Shown here: positions 43,767-55,155 of the stretch, one piece after another
Position numbering within the stretch: the first letter of the stretch is position 1
Layout: every line of letters starts with the position of its first letter
DNA from: Sphaerimonospora mesophila NBRC 14179 = JCM 3151
GTDB lineage: Bacteria > Actinomycetota > Actinomycetes > Streptosporangiales > Streptosporangiaceae
Assembly (NCBI GenBank): GCA_001552515.1
Contig: BCRI01000019.1
Coordinates: forward strand, 1 to 64,000
Direction: 5' to 3'
Length of the DNA stretch: 64,000 bases
Made by a program: the position numbers and the translations under genes
The notes under the pieces: model-generated
The model's input: the letters and a program-made list of their open reading frames with translations, nothing else
Told to the model about the DNA's origin: nothing
Databases searched by the model: none

Positions 43767-44267
43767 TCAGTCGGGAGGCGCCAGCGAGAGATCGGGCCGT
43801 GGCCGTACCCCGCTCTGGTCCAGCTCGGCCAGCAGGGCCGCGACCGGGCCGTGGCCGGGAAGCACCGCTTCCGGATCGATCTGGGACCACGGGACCAGCA
43901 CGAACGCCCGCTCATGCGCCCTCGGATGGGGCAGGGTCAGCTCCGGGTCGTCCGAGACGACGCCGCCCACCATGATCAGGTCGACGTCCAGGGTGCGCGG
44001 CCCCCACCGCTCCTCACGCCTGCGGCCGAACGCGGCCTCGACGCCCTGGGCCCGCTCCAGCAGCGCACGCGGATCCTGCATGCCCTCGGCGATCACGACG
44101 GCGTTGAGGTAGGGCCCCTGCTCGGGACCGCCCACGGGATCGGTCTCGTACACCGGGGACACCGCCACGAACGTCAGCCCCGGAGCGTCGAACAGCACAT
44201 CGAGCGCGCCCTGGAGATAGTCGATCCGGCGGCCCAGGTTGCTTCCGAGCGAGAGCACCACCCTCAT
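43767..44267 (-). CDS. folK: 6-hydroxymethyl-7,8-dihydropterin pyrophosphokinase
   Basis: 166 aa. The HPPK signature is seen: LSLGSNLG, VYETDPVGGPEQ, EAAFGRRREERWGPRTLDVDLI, TLPHPRAHERAFVLVP. It transfers pyrophosphate to the pterin before condensation with pABA. The start overlaps the folB stop by four bases (ATGA), indicating coupled translation. Confidence 0.95.
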   Translation of the reverse strand: MRVVLSLGSNLGRRIDYLQGALDVLFDAPGLTFVAVSPVYETDPVGGPEQGPYLNAVVIAEGMQDPRALLERAQGVEAAFGRRREERWGPRTLDVDLIMVGGVVSDDPELTLPHPRAHERAFVLVPWSQIDPEAVLPGHGPVAALLAELDQSGVRPRPDLSLAPPD

Positions 44268-44629
44268 GCGCGGCTCCTTCTGATGGTCACCACCACGTCG
44301 TCGAACGGCAGCGGGATCGGCGCCGCCGGTTTGTGCACGCTCACCTCCGCCGCCTCCACCACCTCATGCGCCAGGCAGGCCGACGCGAGGCGGTCGGCGA
44401 GGGTCTCGATGAGATCGACGGGTTCACCTGCCACGATCTCGGCGAGTCGTACGGCGAGAGCGCCGTAATCGACCGTCCTGCTCAGATCGTCATGAGCGGC
44501 GGCGGGCGCCGTGTCCAGGAAGAGCGTCACGTCGACGACGAACTCCTGGCCGAGCTCGCGCTCGGCGGAAAGGCAGCCGTGCCTGCCGCGCACCCGTAAC
44601 CCGGCGAGCCGGATGGTGTCACCGCTCAT
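44264..44629 (-). CDS. folB: Dihydroneopterin aldolase
   Basis: 121 aa from the ATG at 44629 (MSGDTIRLAGLRVRGRHGC). The family blocks FVVDVTLFLDT, VDYGALAVRL, LIETLADRLA and VEVSVHKP-like AAEVSVHKPAAPI are present, with the catalytic Lys in VHKP. It cleaves dihydroneopterin to the hydroxymethylpterin used by FolK. Overlaps at both ends place it in the operon. Confidence 0.94.
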   Translation of the reverse strand: MSGDTIRLAGLRVRGRHGCLSAERELGQEFVVDVTLFLDTAPAAAHDDLSRTVDYGALAVRLAEIVAGEPVDLIETLADRLASACLAHEVVEAAEVSVHKPAAPIPLPFDDVVVTIRRSRA

Positions 44630-45068
44630 GGTCGTCCGCCTCCACCTCGTCCTCCGCCTGGAGGATGGGGGACCCGTGGTGCATCCAGAGCCGCCAGCCC
44701 GCCTCGGTCCTGATGAAGGTGTTGCTGGCGACGACGAGCCCCGCGGCGAAGCCCACCTCGTCGGCCCCGGCCGGGACCAGGACGTCCTCGGTGCAGGTGA
44801 CGACCGCGACGTCACCGCACAGCATGGTGCGCACGTCGGTCAGCACGAACTGGATGTACGTCGTGTTGGCCATGAACAGCGCCCACGACCGGAGCACCCC
44901 CGCCCGCCCGCTCAGCATCGCCCAGCCGGGATGCACGCACATCGCGACCCGGTCTTCGGTGTCCTCGATCCAGATCTCGGACATCTTGTCGAGGTCGCCG
45001 CTCTCGAACGCGTGGTAGAACGCCTCGTTGAGCGCCTCCAGCTCCTCGATATCCGTCATTCCTGGCAT
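44619..45068 (-). CDS. NTF2/SnoaL-like protein in the folate operon
   Basis: 149 aa from the ATG at 45068, which has AGAGGG upstream. A cone-shaped NTF2 fold is indicated: helices EELEALNEAFYHAFESGDLDKM, then strands ending in GWRLWMHHGSPI. No catalytic motif is certain. It overlaps folP by 13 bp and folB by 11 bp, so it is tightly co-translated with folate enzymes. A pterin-related or regulatory role is inferred from this; these DUF4440-type proteins often occupy this site in actinobacteria as I recall. Confidence 0.8.
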   Translation of the reverse strand: MPGMTDIEELEALNEAFYHAFESGDLDKMSEIWIEDTEDRVAMCVHPGWAMLSGRAGVLRSWALFMANTTYIQFVLTDVRTMLCGDVAVVTCTEDVLVPAGADEVGFAAGLVVASNTFIRTEAGWRLWMHHGSPILQAEDEVEADDHER

Positions 45069-45967
45069 CGCCGTCCCTCTCCACCCCGGCCCCGGCCGGC
45101 GCCCGCGCCCGCAGCGTCTCTTTCGGCGGCCCGCCACGCCGCGGCGACGCGTACGGCGTCAGCGTTGGGGCCGACCTTGTGCACCCGCACACACCAGGCG
45201 CCGGCCCGCGCGGCGAGCGCGGTGACGGCGAGAGTGGCGTCGTCGCTGCGGCCGAACGGCCGCGGGGTGCCGTCCGGGTCCGCGAGCAGGCGGCCGAGAA
45301 ACCGCTTGCGCGACGCACCGATGATCAGTGGATGGCCGAGCCGGTTGAGCGTGTCCATGCCGGCCAGCACGGCCCAGTTGTGCTCCGCCTGTTTGGAGAA
45401 CCCGAGACCGGGATCGAGGATGATCTGCTCCTCCCTCACGCCTTCGGCGAGCACGGAATCGACTCGCTTGCGCAGTTCTTCGGCGACCTCGGTCACCACG
45501 TCGTGGTAGAGGGCGCGGCTGTCCATGTCGCGGCTGTGTCCACGCCAGTGCATCACCACGTACGGCACGCCGGTGGCGGCCACCACCCGGGGCATCGCGG
45601 GATCGGCCAGGCCGCCGCTCACGTCGTTGACGAGCCGGGCCCCGGCCGCGACCGCCACCTCGGCCACCTCGGCGCGCATGGTGTCCACGCTGACCGTCAC
45701 GCCATCTCCGGACAGTGCCCGGATCACCGGCTCGACCCGGCGCAGCTCCTCGTCGAGCGAGACCCTGGCGGCGCCCGGCCGGGTCGACTCGCCCCCGACG
45801 TCCACGATGTCGGCGCCCTCGGCCACCAGCTCGAGGCCGTGCCGGATCGCGATGTCGGGGTCGAACCACCGGCCTCCGTCGGAGAAGGAGTCGGGGGTGA
45901 CGTTGACGACGCCCATGACCAGGCAGCGTCCGGGATCGGGCATCCCGGGCACGCTCCATGCGGTCAT
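45056..45967 (-). CDS. folP: Dihydropteroate synthase
   Basis: 303 aa. Condenses the pterin pyrophosphate with p-aminobenzoate; target of sulfonamides. Motifs: MGVVNVTPDSFSDGG, DVGGESTRPGA, NDVSGG, MHWRG, ILDPGLGFSK and GASRKRFLG. The C-terminus carries an extra Ala/Arg/Gly tail of about 20 residues, the part that overlaps the NTF2-like gene. The pterin and sulfate sites look intact. Confidence 0.96.
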   Translation of the reverse strand: MTAWSVPGMPDPGRCLVMGVVNVTPDSFSDGGRWFDPDIAIRHGLELVAEGADIVDVGGESTRPGAARVSLDEELRRVEPVIRALSGDGVTVSVDTMRAEVAEVAVAAGARLVNDVSGGLADPAMPRVVAATGVPYVVMHWRGHSRDMDSRALYHDVVTEVAEELRKRVDSVLAEGVREEQIILDPGLGFSKQAEHNWAVLAGMDTLNRLGHPLIIGASRKRFLGRLLADPDGTPRPFGRSDDATLAVTALAARAGAWCVRVHKVGPNADAVRVAAAWRAAERDAAGAGAGRGRGGEGRRCQE

Positions 45968-46067
45968 GAAGTCCAGCCTAGATGCTCTGGGGTCACAATC
46001 GGTCCCATGGGGGTACGCCTGTGGACGGACAGGGGACTGCGGGAATCGGAAGCGGGCCGCCGGGAGA

Positions 46068-46652
46068 TCAACCGCGCAGGATGAGCGACATGGCCTCGGC
46101 CCGGGTCGCCTCGCAGGTGCGGAAGTCGCCGCGGACCGCCGATGTGATCGTTTTGGCGCCCGGCTTGCGGACGCCGCGCATGGTCATGCACATGTGCTCG
46201 GCTTCGATCACCACGATCACCCCGCGCGGTTCGAGCACGGCCATCAGGCCGTCCGCTATCTGCGAGGTCATCCTCTCCTGCACCTGTGGCCGGCGTGCGT
46301 AGACGTCGACCAGCCTGGCCAGCTTGGACAGGCCGGTGATCTGCCCCTTCTGGTTCGGCGTGTAGCCGATGTGCGCGACGCCGTGGAACGGCAGGAGGTG
46401 GTGCTCGCAGGTGGACATCACCTCGATGTCCTTGACGAGCACCATCTCGTCGTGATCGGCGTCGAACATCGTGGTCAGCGCGTCTTCCGGGCGCTGGCCG
46501 AGCCCGGCGAACTGCTCGGCGTAGGCGCGGGCCACGCGTGCGGGCGTGTCGCGCAGCCCGTCACGATCCGGGTCCTCCCCGATCGCCAGCAGGATCTCGC
46601 GGACGGCCTTCTCGATCCGGTCGTGATCGAAGCCTGGGAAGGGGGGAACCAT
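46068..46652 (-). CDS. folE: GTP cyclohydrolase I
   Basis: 194 aa from the ATG at 46652 ([17 protein letters not shown]). First step of folate synthesis. Zinc ligands are in [11 protein letters not shown] and [29 protein letters not shown] and RPQVQERMT are family blocks. It starts 3 bp after the ftsH stop codon, so ftsH and folE are co-transcribed, with folP 100 bp downstream. Confidence 0.96.
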   Translation of the reverse strand: MVPPFPGFDHDRIEKAVREILLAIGEDPDRDGLRDTPARVARAYAEQFAGLGQRPEDALTTMFDADHDEMVLVKDIEVMSTCEHHLLPFHGVAHIGYTPNQKGQITGLSKLARLVDVYARRPQVQERMTSQIADGLMAVLEPRGVIVVIEAEHMCMTMRGVRKPGAKTITSAVRGDFRTCEATRAEAMSLILRG

Positions 46653-46654
46653 CG

Positions 46655-48673
<2,019 letters not shown>

Positions 48674-48941
48674 CCGTTGCGGAACCCCGGGGGGCCCGTT
48701 CCTTCCTGACCGAGGCCTGGCCCCGGGAGGTCCCGGGGTCGCGGCATCCCTTACCGCTCCTACTGACTACCGGAGGTTACCTTCGGCACCCTACGGATAT
48801 CCGAAGGTACACCCGCCCGCCGCTCGGGGTAACCGCCCGCACGGCGTCCGGCTTCGCCATTCCAACGTACGTCAGGCATTCCCGTGTTCCCCTACCTGGG
48901 AGCGAATGACACCCCATTTGGAAGGGGGATTCGCTCAGGGC

Positions 48942-49499
48942 TTACTCGCCTCCGTAGACATGTGGTGCGAGAGTGCCGATGAACGGCAGGTTACGGTACC
49001 GCTCCGAGTAGTCGAGGCCATAGCCGATGACGAACTCGTTGGGGATGTCGAACCCCACATAACGCACGTCGATCGGCACCTTCACGGCATCCGGCTTGCG
49101 CAGAAGTGCGCAGATCTCCACGGATGCGGGATCACGCGACTTCAGATTGTTCATGAGCCACGACAGCGTGAGGCCGGAGTCGATGATGTCCTCGACCACG
49201 AGCACGTGCCGGCCCGCGATGTCGGTGTCGAGATCTTTGAGCACGCGGACGACCCCGGACGACCTGGTCCCGGCGCCGTAGGACGAAACGGCCATCCAGT
49301 CCATCCGCACCGGAATGTGCAGCGCTCGCGCGAGGTCCGCCATGACCATGACGGCGCCCTTGAGCACACCGACGATCAGGAGATCCTGCCCTGCGTAGTC
49401 GGCGTCGATCTGGCCGGCGAGCTCTTTGATCTTGGCTTGGAGTTCCGCTTCCGAAATGAGGACGCTGGAGAGGTCCTTGCCCATGTCGGCTGCATCCAC
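48942..49499 (-). CDS. hpt: Hypoxanthine phosphoribosyltransferase
   Basis: 185 aa. The PRPP-binding loop is [17 protein letters not shown], and [12 protein letters not shown] and [10 protein letters not shown] are the other active-site parts. It salvages hypoxanthine and guanine. It follows tilS by 12 bp, the classic tilS-hpt-ftsH order of Gram-positive bacteria. Confidence 0.95.
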   Translation of the reverse strand: MDAADMGKDLSSVLISEAELQAKIKELAGQIDADYAGQDLLIVGVLKGAVMVMADLARALHIPVRMDWMAVSSYGAGTRSSGVVRVLKDLDTDIAGRHVLVVEDIIDSGLTLSWLMNNLKSRDPASVEICALLRKPDAVKVPIDVRYVGFDIPNEFVIGYGLDYSERYRNLPFIGTLAPHVYGGE

Positions 49500-49511
49500 C
49501 TGGGGGTTTCC

Positions 49512-50534
49512 TTACGCGAGGTTGTCGACGAAGTACAGGGTGCCATAGCGCCGGACCACTCCGACCCCGCCGGGCAGGTCGACGCCCTTCTGCCCGTGCC
49601 AGTCCGTGACCAGGCGATCCGCCGCTTCGATGTGGACGGCGGCCAGCGCTGACGCCGGAGACCCCGCGGCCACGGCGGCCCGCCGCAGCACCCGCCGCCG
49701 TACGGCCGCAGGCGCCTGCGCGAGCACGGCCGCGATCAGCCCGCCGTCGGACATCAGCGATTTGGCGTAGACGTCGTCGGCCCACTCGTCCAGCGCGTCC
49801 GCGTCGTCTCGGCAGAGCCGTGCCGTACGGGCGAGCGCTTCGGCGACCCCAGGCCCCAGCGCCGCCTCCAGCACCGGCAGCACGTCGTGCCTCACCCGCG
49901 GCCTGGTGTAGGCGGGATCGACGTTGTGCGGATCGTCCCAGGGCGACAGGCCGAGCGCCGCGCACGCCTGCCGGGTTCTCGCGCGGGCGAGGCCGAGCAG
50001 CGGCCGACGGTAGATGCCGGACACCTCCGGCATACCGGAAAGGGAACGGCTGCCGCTGCCACGGGCCAGTCGCATGAGCACGGTCTCCGCCTGGTCGTCC
50101 AGCGTGTGGCCGAGCAGCACGGCCGCCGCATCAAGACGCCGCGCGGCCTCGGACAACGCCTCGTAACGCGCGTCACGCGCCGCCGCCTCCGGACCGCCGT
50201 CCCCGTCCACGACCACGGTCAGGGCTTCGGCGGGGTCCAGGCCGAGCGTGGGCGCGAGCCGTACGAGCTCCCGGGCCCGCTCGGCGGAGCCCTCCTGCAG
50301 GCCGTGATCGACGGTCAGCAGCCCGGCGCGCAGGCCGAGGCGCGGCGCGCAGAACCCGAGGGCCGCGGCGAGCGCGAGCGAGTCGGCCCCTCCGCTGCAC
50401 GCGACCAGCACAAGCGCGCCCCGGTCGGCCCGGCGAGGTTTCCCGCCCGGCTTCCCGGGCTCGCCACCGGTCAGATCGGCCAGGCACAGTCGTACGGCAC
50501 GGCGCACGTCGGCGACAGCGGGATGCGGACCCAT
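49512..50534 (-). CDS. tilS: tRNA(Ile)-lysidine synthetase
   Basis: 340 aa. The PP-loop SGGADS and LLTVDHGLQ, plus [10 protein letters not shown], mark the ATP-dependent enzyme that changes the CAU anticodon of tRNA(Ile) from C to lysidine. The C-terminal tRNA-binding domains are shorter than in E. coli, as usual in actinobacteria. It is in an operon with hpt. Confidence 0.95.
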   Translation of the reverse strand: MGPHPAVADVRRAVRLCLADLTGGEPGKPGGKPRRADRGALVLVACSGGADSLALAAALGFCAPRLGLRAGLLTVDHGLQEGSAERARELVRLAPTLGLDPAEALTVVVDGDGGPEAAARDARYEALSEAARRLDAAAVLLGHTLDDQAETVLMRLARGSGSRSLSGMPEVSGIYRRPLLGLARARTRQACAALGLSPWDDPHNVDPAYTRPRVRHDVLPVLEAALGPGVAEALARTARLCRDDADALDEWADDVYAKSLMSDGGLIAAVLAQAPAAVRRRVLRRAAVAAGSPASALAAVHIEAADRLVTDWHGQKGVDLPGGVGVVRRYGTLYFVDNLA

Positions 50535-50600
50535 ACCCCCATTCTCTCCCGGTGATCTCTCAGCGGGACGAGACCCGCGGCATCACGCCGGGGTGCGGGG

Positions 50601-51659
50601 TCATGCGGAGGTGAGGACGCGCGACATCCAGGTGTCGGGGGCGGCGATCTCGTCGCGGGTGGGCAGCGTCTCGGGGGAGGTCCAGACCTGGTTGAACCCG
50701 TCCATCCCGGCCTCCTCGACCACGGTCCGGACGAACTTGGAGCCTTCGGCGTACTGCTTCATCTTGAGCTCGATGCCCAGCAGCCGGCGGATGAGCTGGT
50801 CCATGCGCGATCCGCCCTCCCGGCGGCGCTGGAACTTGGCTCTGATCTCGGCGACCGACGGCACGACCGACGGCCCCACCGCGTCCATGACGTAGTCGCC
50901 GTGTCCCTCCACCAGCGTCATCACCGCGGTGACGCGATCGAGGACGGCCTTCTGCTCGGGGGTCTGGATGGCCTCGATGAGATTGCTCTCGCCGCCCTTG
51001 AAGGCGTCGGCGACCGCGCCCGAGGCGGCCCGCAGCCGCTCCAGCAGGGTCATGAGGTCCATCTCGGAGGCCAGGAGGAACTCGGTCATCTGGCCCCGGA
51101 CGTACTCCCTCAGCCACGGCACCCCGGTGAACTGCACCCGGTGGGTCTCCTCGTGGAGGCAGACCCACAGGCGGAAGTCACGGGGGTCGACCCCGAGCTC
51201 ACGCTCGGCGTGCACGATGTTGGGCGCGACCAGCGTCAGCCGCCCCGCCGGGGCGACCCCGCTCGGGTCGGGCGGGAGGAACAGCTCGTACTGCCCCAGC
51301 ACCCGGGAGGCGAGGAACGCCAGCACGGCGCCCACCTCGAGGCCGGTGATGCGAGAGCCGACGGCGGACACGATCGCCGGCATGCTCGACATCTTGTCGG
51401 TCAGCGGCTCCAGCACCACCCGGAACCCGTCCACGTTGGCCCGGATCCAGCCCGGCCGGTCCACGACGGTCGCCGCCTCGGGCGGGGCCGAGTCGAGACG
51501 GGTGAACTCCCGCACGTGTCCTTCGGCGTCTCGGGACAGGCGCCGCAGCTCGGCGACCGCCTGTCTGGCCTCCTCACGGCTCACCTGTGGCCCGGGGCGC
51601 ACGAGGCGAACTCCGGTCGCGACGGCCAGATCCCAGTCGATCACCTGCATACCCACCAC
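50601..51659 (-). CDS. Zinc-dependent metalloprotease (DUF2342)
   Basis: 352 aa, or three fewer if the ATG at 51650 is used. The zinc site HEETH lies in the helix CLHEETHRVQF with a likely third ligand in VEGHGDYVMD. The family is coenzyme-F420-type only by loose annotation; the exact substrate is unknown. It is conserved between dacB and tilS in actinobacteria, as here. There is no signal peptide, so it acts in the cytoplasm. Alternative starts give no change to the fold. Confidence 0.9.
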   Translation of the reverse strand: MVGMQVIDWDLAVATGVRLVRPGPQVSREEARQAVAELRRLSRDAEGHVREFTRLDSAPPEAATVVDRPGWIRANVDGFRVVLEPLTDKMSSMPAIVSAVGSRITGLEVGAVLAFLASRVLGQYELFLPPDPSGVAPAGRLTLVAPNIVHAERELGVDPRDFRLWVCLHEETHRVQFTGVPWLREYVRGQMTEFLLASEMDLMTLLERLRAASGAVADAFKGGESNLIEAIQTPEQKAVLDRVTAVMTLVEGHGDYVMDAVGPSVVPSVAEIRAKFQRRREGGSRMDQLIRRLLGIELKMKQYAEGSKFVRTVVEEAGMDGFNQVWTSPETLPTRDEIAAPDTWMSRVLTSA

Positions 51660-51700
51660 CGTACGTTCTCCGCGTTCCCCCCGCGCGAGGGGACGCCGAA

Positions 51701-53236
51701 TCAGCTCTGGGAGACGATCGTGGCCATTTTGTCGAGCGCGGCGATCGCTCTGTCCGGATCAGTCACCTCGTCCGCCATGAACGCGAACGTCACCAGCCGC
51801 CCGCCGGCCGTGTACGCGATGCCCGCGAGGGTGTTCACGCCGTTGAGCGTCCCCGTCTTGGCGCGGACCAATCCGGCACCGGGCGCCGATTCGGATTTTC
51901 CGTACCGGCCGTGCAGGGTGCCGGTGAACCCGGCCACGGGCAGCCCGCTGATCAGCGAGTTCAGGTCGGGGTGGGCGGGAGAGGACGCGGCGGCCAGCAG
52001 ACGGCCGAGCGCGGCCGGGGTGATGCGGTTGCGCGTGGACAGCCCGCTGCCGTCGTGTACCTCGACGCCCTGGTCCAGGTTCAATTTGGCCAGGATCCGG
52101 TGGACGGCGTCGGTGGCGCCCCTGAAGGTGTGCGGCAGGCCCTCCTTCACCGCCACCTGACGGGCGAGGGCCTCGGCGAGATCGTTGTCGCTGAGCGTGA
52201 GCATCCGCTCGACGAGCGCGTAGACCGGCGGCGACTCCACCCGGGCCAGTTCCTGACCCGCCGCGTATCGGGCCGCGCCGTCCTTGGCCGCGGTGTCCTG
52301 AGCCGTACCGTCCTGAACCGTGCCGTCCTGAACCGTGCCGTCCTGAGCCGTGCCGTCCTGAGCCGTGCCGTCTTGCGCGGTCCGGTTTTTTGCGTTCTGT
52401 CCTTCGGGTCCCGGGGCGGCACCGGGCCGGATGTCGCCGCCGACGGCGATGCCGGCCCGCCGCAGCAGCGCGGCGAAGGCGGCGGCGGTTTCGCGCGGCG
52501 GGTCGGTCAGCCGTCCGCCGCCGGTCGTCCGGCCCTCGTCCATGGTCAGTGCCGTGACCGGTGCCACACTGCCCTCGGGGATGTAGTTCGGCTTCCAGCC
52601 GGGCGCCGACCGCGGGCCGCCGAACAGGGACGAGTCGTACGACAGGTTCACCCGGGTGATCCCGGCCGCCTTGAGCGCCTTGGCCGTACGCGAGGCGAGC
52701 TGCGCGAGCGAGGCCGGTCGCGGATATCCGCCGTCCTTACCGGTGCCCTTCGGCCCGGCGAGGGTGGGGTCGCCGCCCCCGACGAGAACGATCGAGTTCC
52801 TGGTCCTCCCCCGGACCACCCGTGTAGCGAACCTGGCGTCGGGACCGACCGAGGCGAGCACGGCCACCGCGGTGACGACCTTGGTCGTCGACGCCGGGGT
52901 GACCGGCCGCGCCGAATCGCCGTCGAAGAGCGACTCCCCGGTCCTGGCGTCGAGTACGACGCCCGCCACGTTCTTCCCCAGCCCCGGGGCACCCATGGCG
53001 TCACGCAATCTGGAGGTCAAAGTACCCTTGACGGGAAGGACCCCGTCCCCAGCCGCGGCCAGAACCGGACCCGCGGTGATGATGGGGGTGGGGGCCGGTT
53101 CCGGGGACGCGATAGGGGCCGGCGTCCGGGTGCCGTCATGGATGACCATGTAGCCATAGACACCCGCGACGACGACGAAGATCTGCAGGAGGGCGAGGGT
53201 GGCCACCACCATCCACCGCTCACGTCGCAGCACCAC
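51701..53236 (-). CDS. dacB: D-alanyl-D-alanine carboxypeptidase/endopeptidase (PBP4-type)
   Basis: 511 aa, exported with one N-terminal membrane helix (residues 9-30). The penicillin-binding motifs are PASTTK (catalytic Ser), SDNDLAE and RAKTGTLNG. Between the first and second is the extra domain of class C PBPs. Residues about 284-314 are an in-frame repeat (QDGTA units, six 15-bp copies at 52295-52384) inside that extra region. It trims or cuts peptidoglycan peptides. It is divergent from ppa. Confidence 0.94.
   Translation of the reverse strand: MVLRRERWMVVATLALLQIFVVVAGVYGYMVIHDGTRTPAPIASPEPAPTPIITAGPVLAAAGDGVLPVKGTLTSRLRDAMGAPGLGKNVAGVVLDARTGESLFDGDSARPVTPASTTKVVTAVAVLASVGPDARFATRVVRGRTRNSIVLVGGGDPTLAGPKGTGKDGGYPRPASLAQLASRTAKALKAAGITRVNLSYDSSLFGGPRSAPGWKPNYIPEGSVAPVTALTMDEGRTTGGGRLTDPPRETAAAFAALLRRAGIAVGGDIRPGAAPGPEGQNAKNRTAQDGTAQDGTAQDGTVQDGTVQDGTAQDTAAKDGAARYAAGQELARVESPPVYALVERMLTLSDNDLAEALARQVAVKEGLPHTFRGATDAVHRILAKLNLDQGVEVHDGSGLSTRNRITPAALGRLLAAASSPAHPDLNSLISGLPVAGFTGTLHGRYGKSESAPGAGLVRAKTGTLNGVNTLAGIAYTAGGRLVTFAFMADEVTDPDRAIAALDKMATIVSQS
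52295..52384. repeat. In-frame 15-bp tandem repeat inside dacB, 6 copies
   Basis: Units GTCCTGAGCCGTGCC and variants, each coding for a QDGTA/QDGTV pentapeptide on the minus strand. Two neighbouring pairs are identical, which suggests recent slippage. Confidence 0.88.
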
Positions 53237-53322
53237 GAGACCCTCATTTCGCGCCGACCGGAACCACGCCTACGAGACATTAATGCCCATCCGGGACACC
53301 GGGGGCTTGAGCGGAGGAACCA

Positions 53323-53826
53323 GTGGAGTTCGACGTTGTCGTGGAGATCCCCAAAGGACAACGGAACAAGTACGAAGTGGACCACAAGACTGGCCGCATC
53401 CGGTTGGATCGCCTGCTCTTCACGTCGACCCAGTACCCCGCCGACTACGGCTTCATCGAGAACACTCTGGGTGAGGACGGAGATCCGCTCGACGCGCTGG
53501 TGTTGCTCCAGGAACCGACCTTCCCCGGCTGCCTGATCAGCTGCCGCGCGGTCGGCATGTTCCGCATGACCGATGAGAAGGGCGGCGACGACAAGGTGCT
53601 GTGCGTCCCGTCGACGGATCCGCGCATGGAGCACATCCGCGACATACATCATGTCGCCGAGTTCGACCGGCTGGAGATCCAGCACTTTTTCGAGGTCTAC
53701 AAGGACCTGGAGCCCGGCAAGTCCGTCGAGGGCGCCAACTGGGTCGGCCGCACCGAGGCCGAGTCCGAGATCATGGCGTCTCTCAAGCGGTTCCAGGAAG
53801 AAGAGGGCGGCGCCGAGGAGCATTGA
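53323..53826 (+). CDS. ppa: Inorganic pyrophosphatase
   Basis: 167 aa, soluble family I. Motifs [22 protein letters not shown] and the metal-binding [10 protein letters not shown] are present. The GTG start at 53323 has GGAGGA 5 nt upstream. It removes pyrophosphate from biosynthetic reactions. Divergent from dacB with an 86-bp shared promoter space. Confidence 0.97.
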   Translation: MEFDVVVEIPKGQRNKYEVDHKTGRIRLDRLLFTSTQYPADYGFIENTLGEDGDPLDALVLLQEPTFPGCLISCRAVGMFRMTDEKGGDDKVLCVPSTDPRMEHIRDIHHVAEFDRLEIQHFFEVYKDLEPGKSVEGANWVGRTEAESEIMASLKRFQEEEGGAEEH

Positions 53827-53855
53827 GCCGACCGTAGCGCGAAGTGGTCCGCCGG

Positions 53856-55031
53856 TCAGGTCGCGGGCCTGGTGGCGCCGACCAGATCGTGCCGCCAGAT
53901 CGGTGAGATGCGCACCACGTCCCCCGTTCGGGGGGCGTGGACCATCATTCCTCGCCCGATGTAGATCCCCACGTGATGGATGCCGTGCGGATCTCGGCCC
54001 GATCTGCCGAAGAACACCAGGTCCCCGGTGCGCAGGTTCTTCAGCGACACGCGGCGTCCCGAAGTCCATTGGGTGCCGGTCCAGTGATCGAGGGAGACCC
54101 CCGCCCGCTGCCAGGCTCTCATGGTCAAGCCTGAGCAGTCGAAGCCCGCCGGCCCGTCGGCCGCCCAGACGTACGGCTTGCCGAGCTGTTTCAGCGCCCA
54201 TTGGGCGGCGAGTCCGCCTCGGCCCGACCCCAGACGGCCGGCCCACGCCGGGACCCTTCCGCCGCCCCCGCCAAGGCCTGCCGCCGATCGTTCTCGCGTC
54301 GACCGTTGTCGCGACTCCTGTCTCGCCCGTTTCAGTTCGTCCACTCTGGACTGGGCGGCCGCGAGACTCTCGGACAGTTCCTGCTTCTCCTGTTCGATCC
54401 GCCGTGTCGTCTCCATCTGCCGGTCGACGGCCTCCTGGGCCGCGTCCCTGGCCAGCCGTACCCGCTCGGCCGCGCGAAGCTGTGCGGCGTACGCCTGGGC
54501 GGCCTGGGCGCGGAGGATCTCGTAGACCCGCCGGGTGTCGCTCAGGCGCCGCAGGGCGGCGACCCGGGCCTCCGACATGTGCGTCAGCAGGCTGGCCCGC
54601 TGCAGAAGACCGCCGATGTCGCTCAGGCTCTCGGCGAGGGCGCCCGGCACGGAGATCGCCAATCCGCCGTAACTCGCCGTCGCCTCGGCCGCGACGGCGG
54701 CGCGGGCCTCCTCGACCTGATCGGCCGCGCCGCGCAGGTGCCGGGCCGCCTGCTCGTAACTCGCCTTGACCGCCTCGAGGCGGACGAGTTCGCCGTTGTA
54801 CGCCTCGACGAGGCTCTCGGCGTTCTGCGCCAGCTCGTCCTGACGGGCCCGGGCCGCGGTCAGGTCGGCCTCGGCCCTGTCCAGTTCATGGGCTTGTTCC
54901 TGGGCATGCGCCTGGGCCTTCGCCACGTCTTTGGCGGACGGTCGTGGATCGGCTCCGGCCACGCCGCCGAGGGTAAGGACCAGACCCGATCCCAGGCCGG
55001 CGACGAGCCCCGATGCTCTGAGGAGTGGCAT
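53856..55031 (-). CDS. Secreted NlpC/P60 peptidoglycan hydrolase (second copy)
   Basis: 391 aa. The signal peptide spans about residues 5-27 (SGLVAGLGSGLVLTLGGVAGA). A long coiled coil occupies about 30-245, then a Gly-rich hinge. The NlpC/P60 domain has Cys in FDCSGLT, His in IHHVGIYIG and MVHAPRTG. The layout matches the gene at 26206 but the coiled coil is longer, and no c-di-AMP riboswitch precedes it. Likely a gamma-D-Glu-mDAP endopeptidase acting in wall turnover. Confidence 0.92.
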   Translation of the reverse strand: MPLLRASGLVAGLGSGLVLTLGGVAGADPRPSAKDVAKAQAHAQEQAHELDRAEADLTAARARQDELAQNAESLVEAYNGELVRLEAVKASYEQAARHLRGAADQVEEARAAVAAEATASYGGLAISVPGALAESLSDIGGLLQRASLLTHMSEARVAALRRLSDTRRVYEILRAQAAQAYAAQLRAAERVRLARDAAQEAVDRQMETTRRIEQEKQELSESLAAAQSRVDELKRARQESRQRSTRERSAAGLGGGGGRVPAWAGRLGSGRGGLAAQWALKQLGKPYVWAADGPAGFDCSGLTMRAWQRAGVSLDHWTGTQWTSGRRVSLKNLRTGDLVFFGRSGRDPHGIHHVGIYIGRGMMVHAPRTGDVVRISPIWRHDLVGATRPAT

Positions 55032-55155
55032 TACTACCCCTTCCGTGCTTCCACTCCCCCAAGTTCCCTCCGATTACTCTGAGTACACGTTTCAGATACG
55101 TAGGGTAATCATCATATGTAGGAGATCGTCCCGATAAGACAGCGGCCGGAACCGC

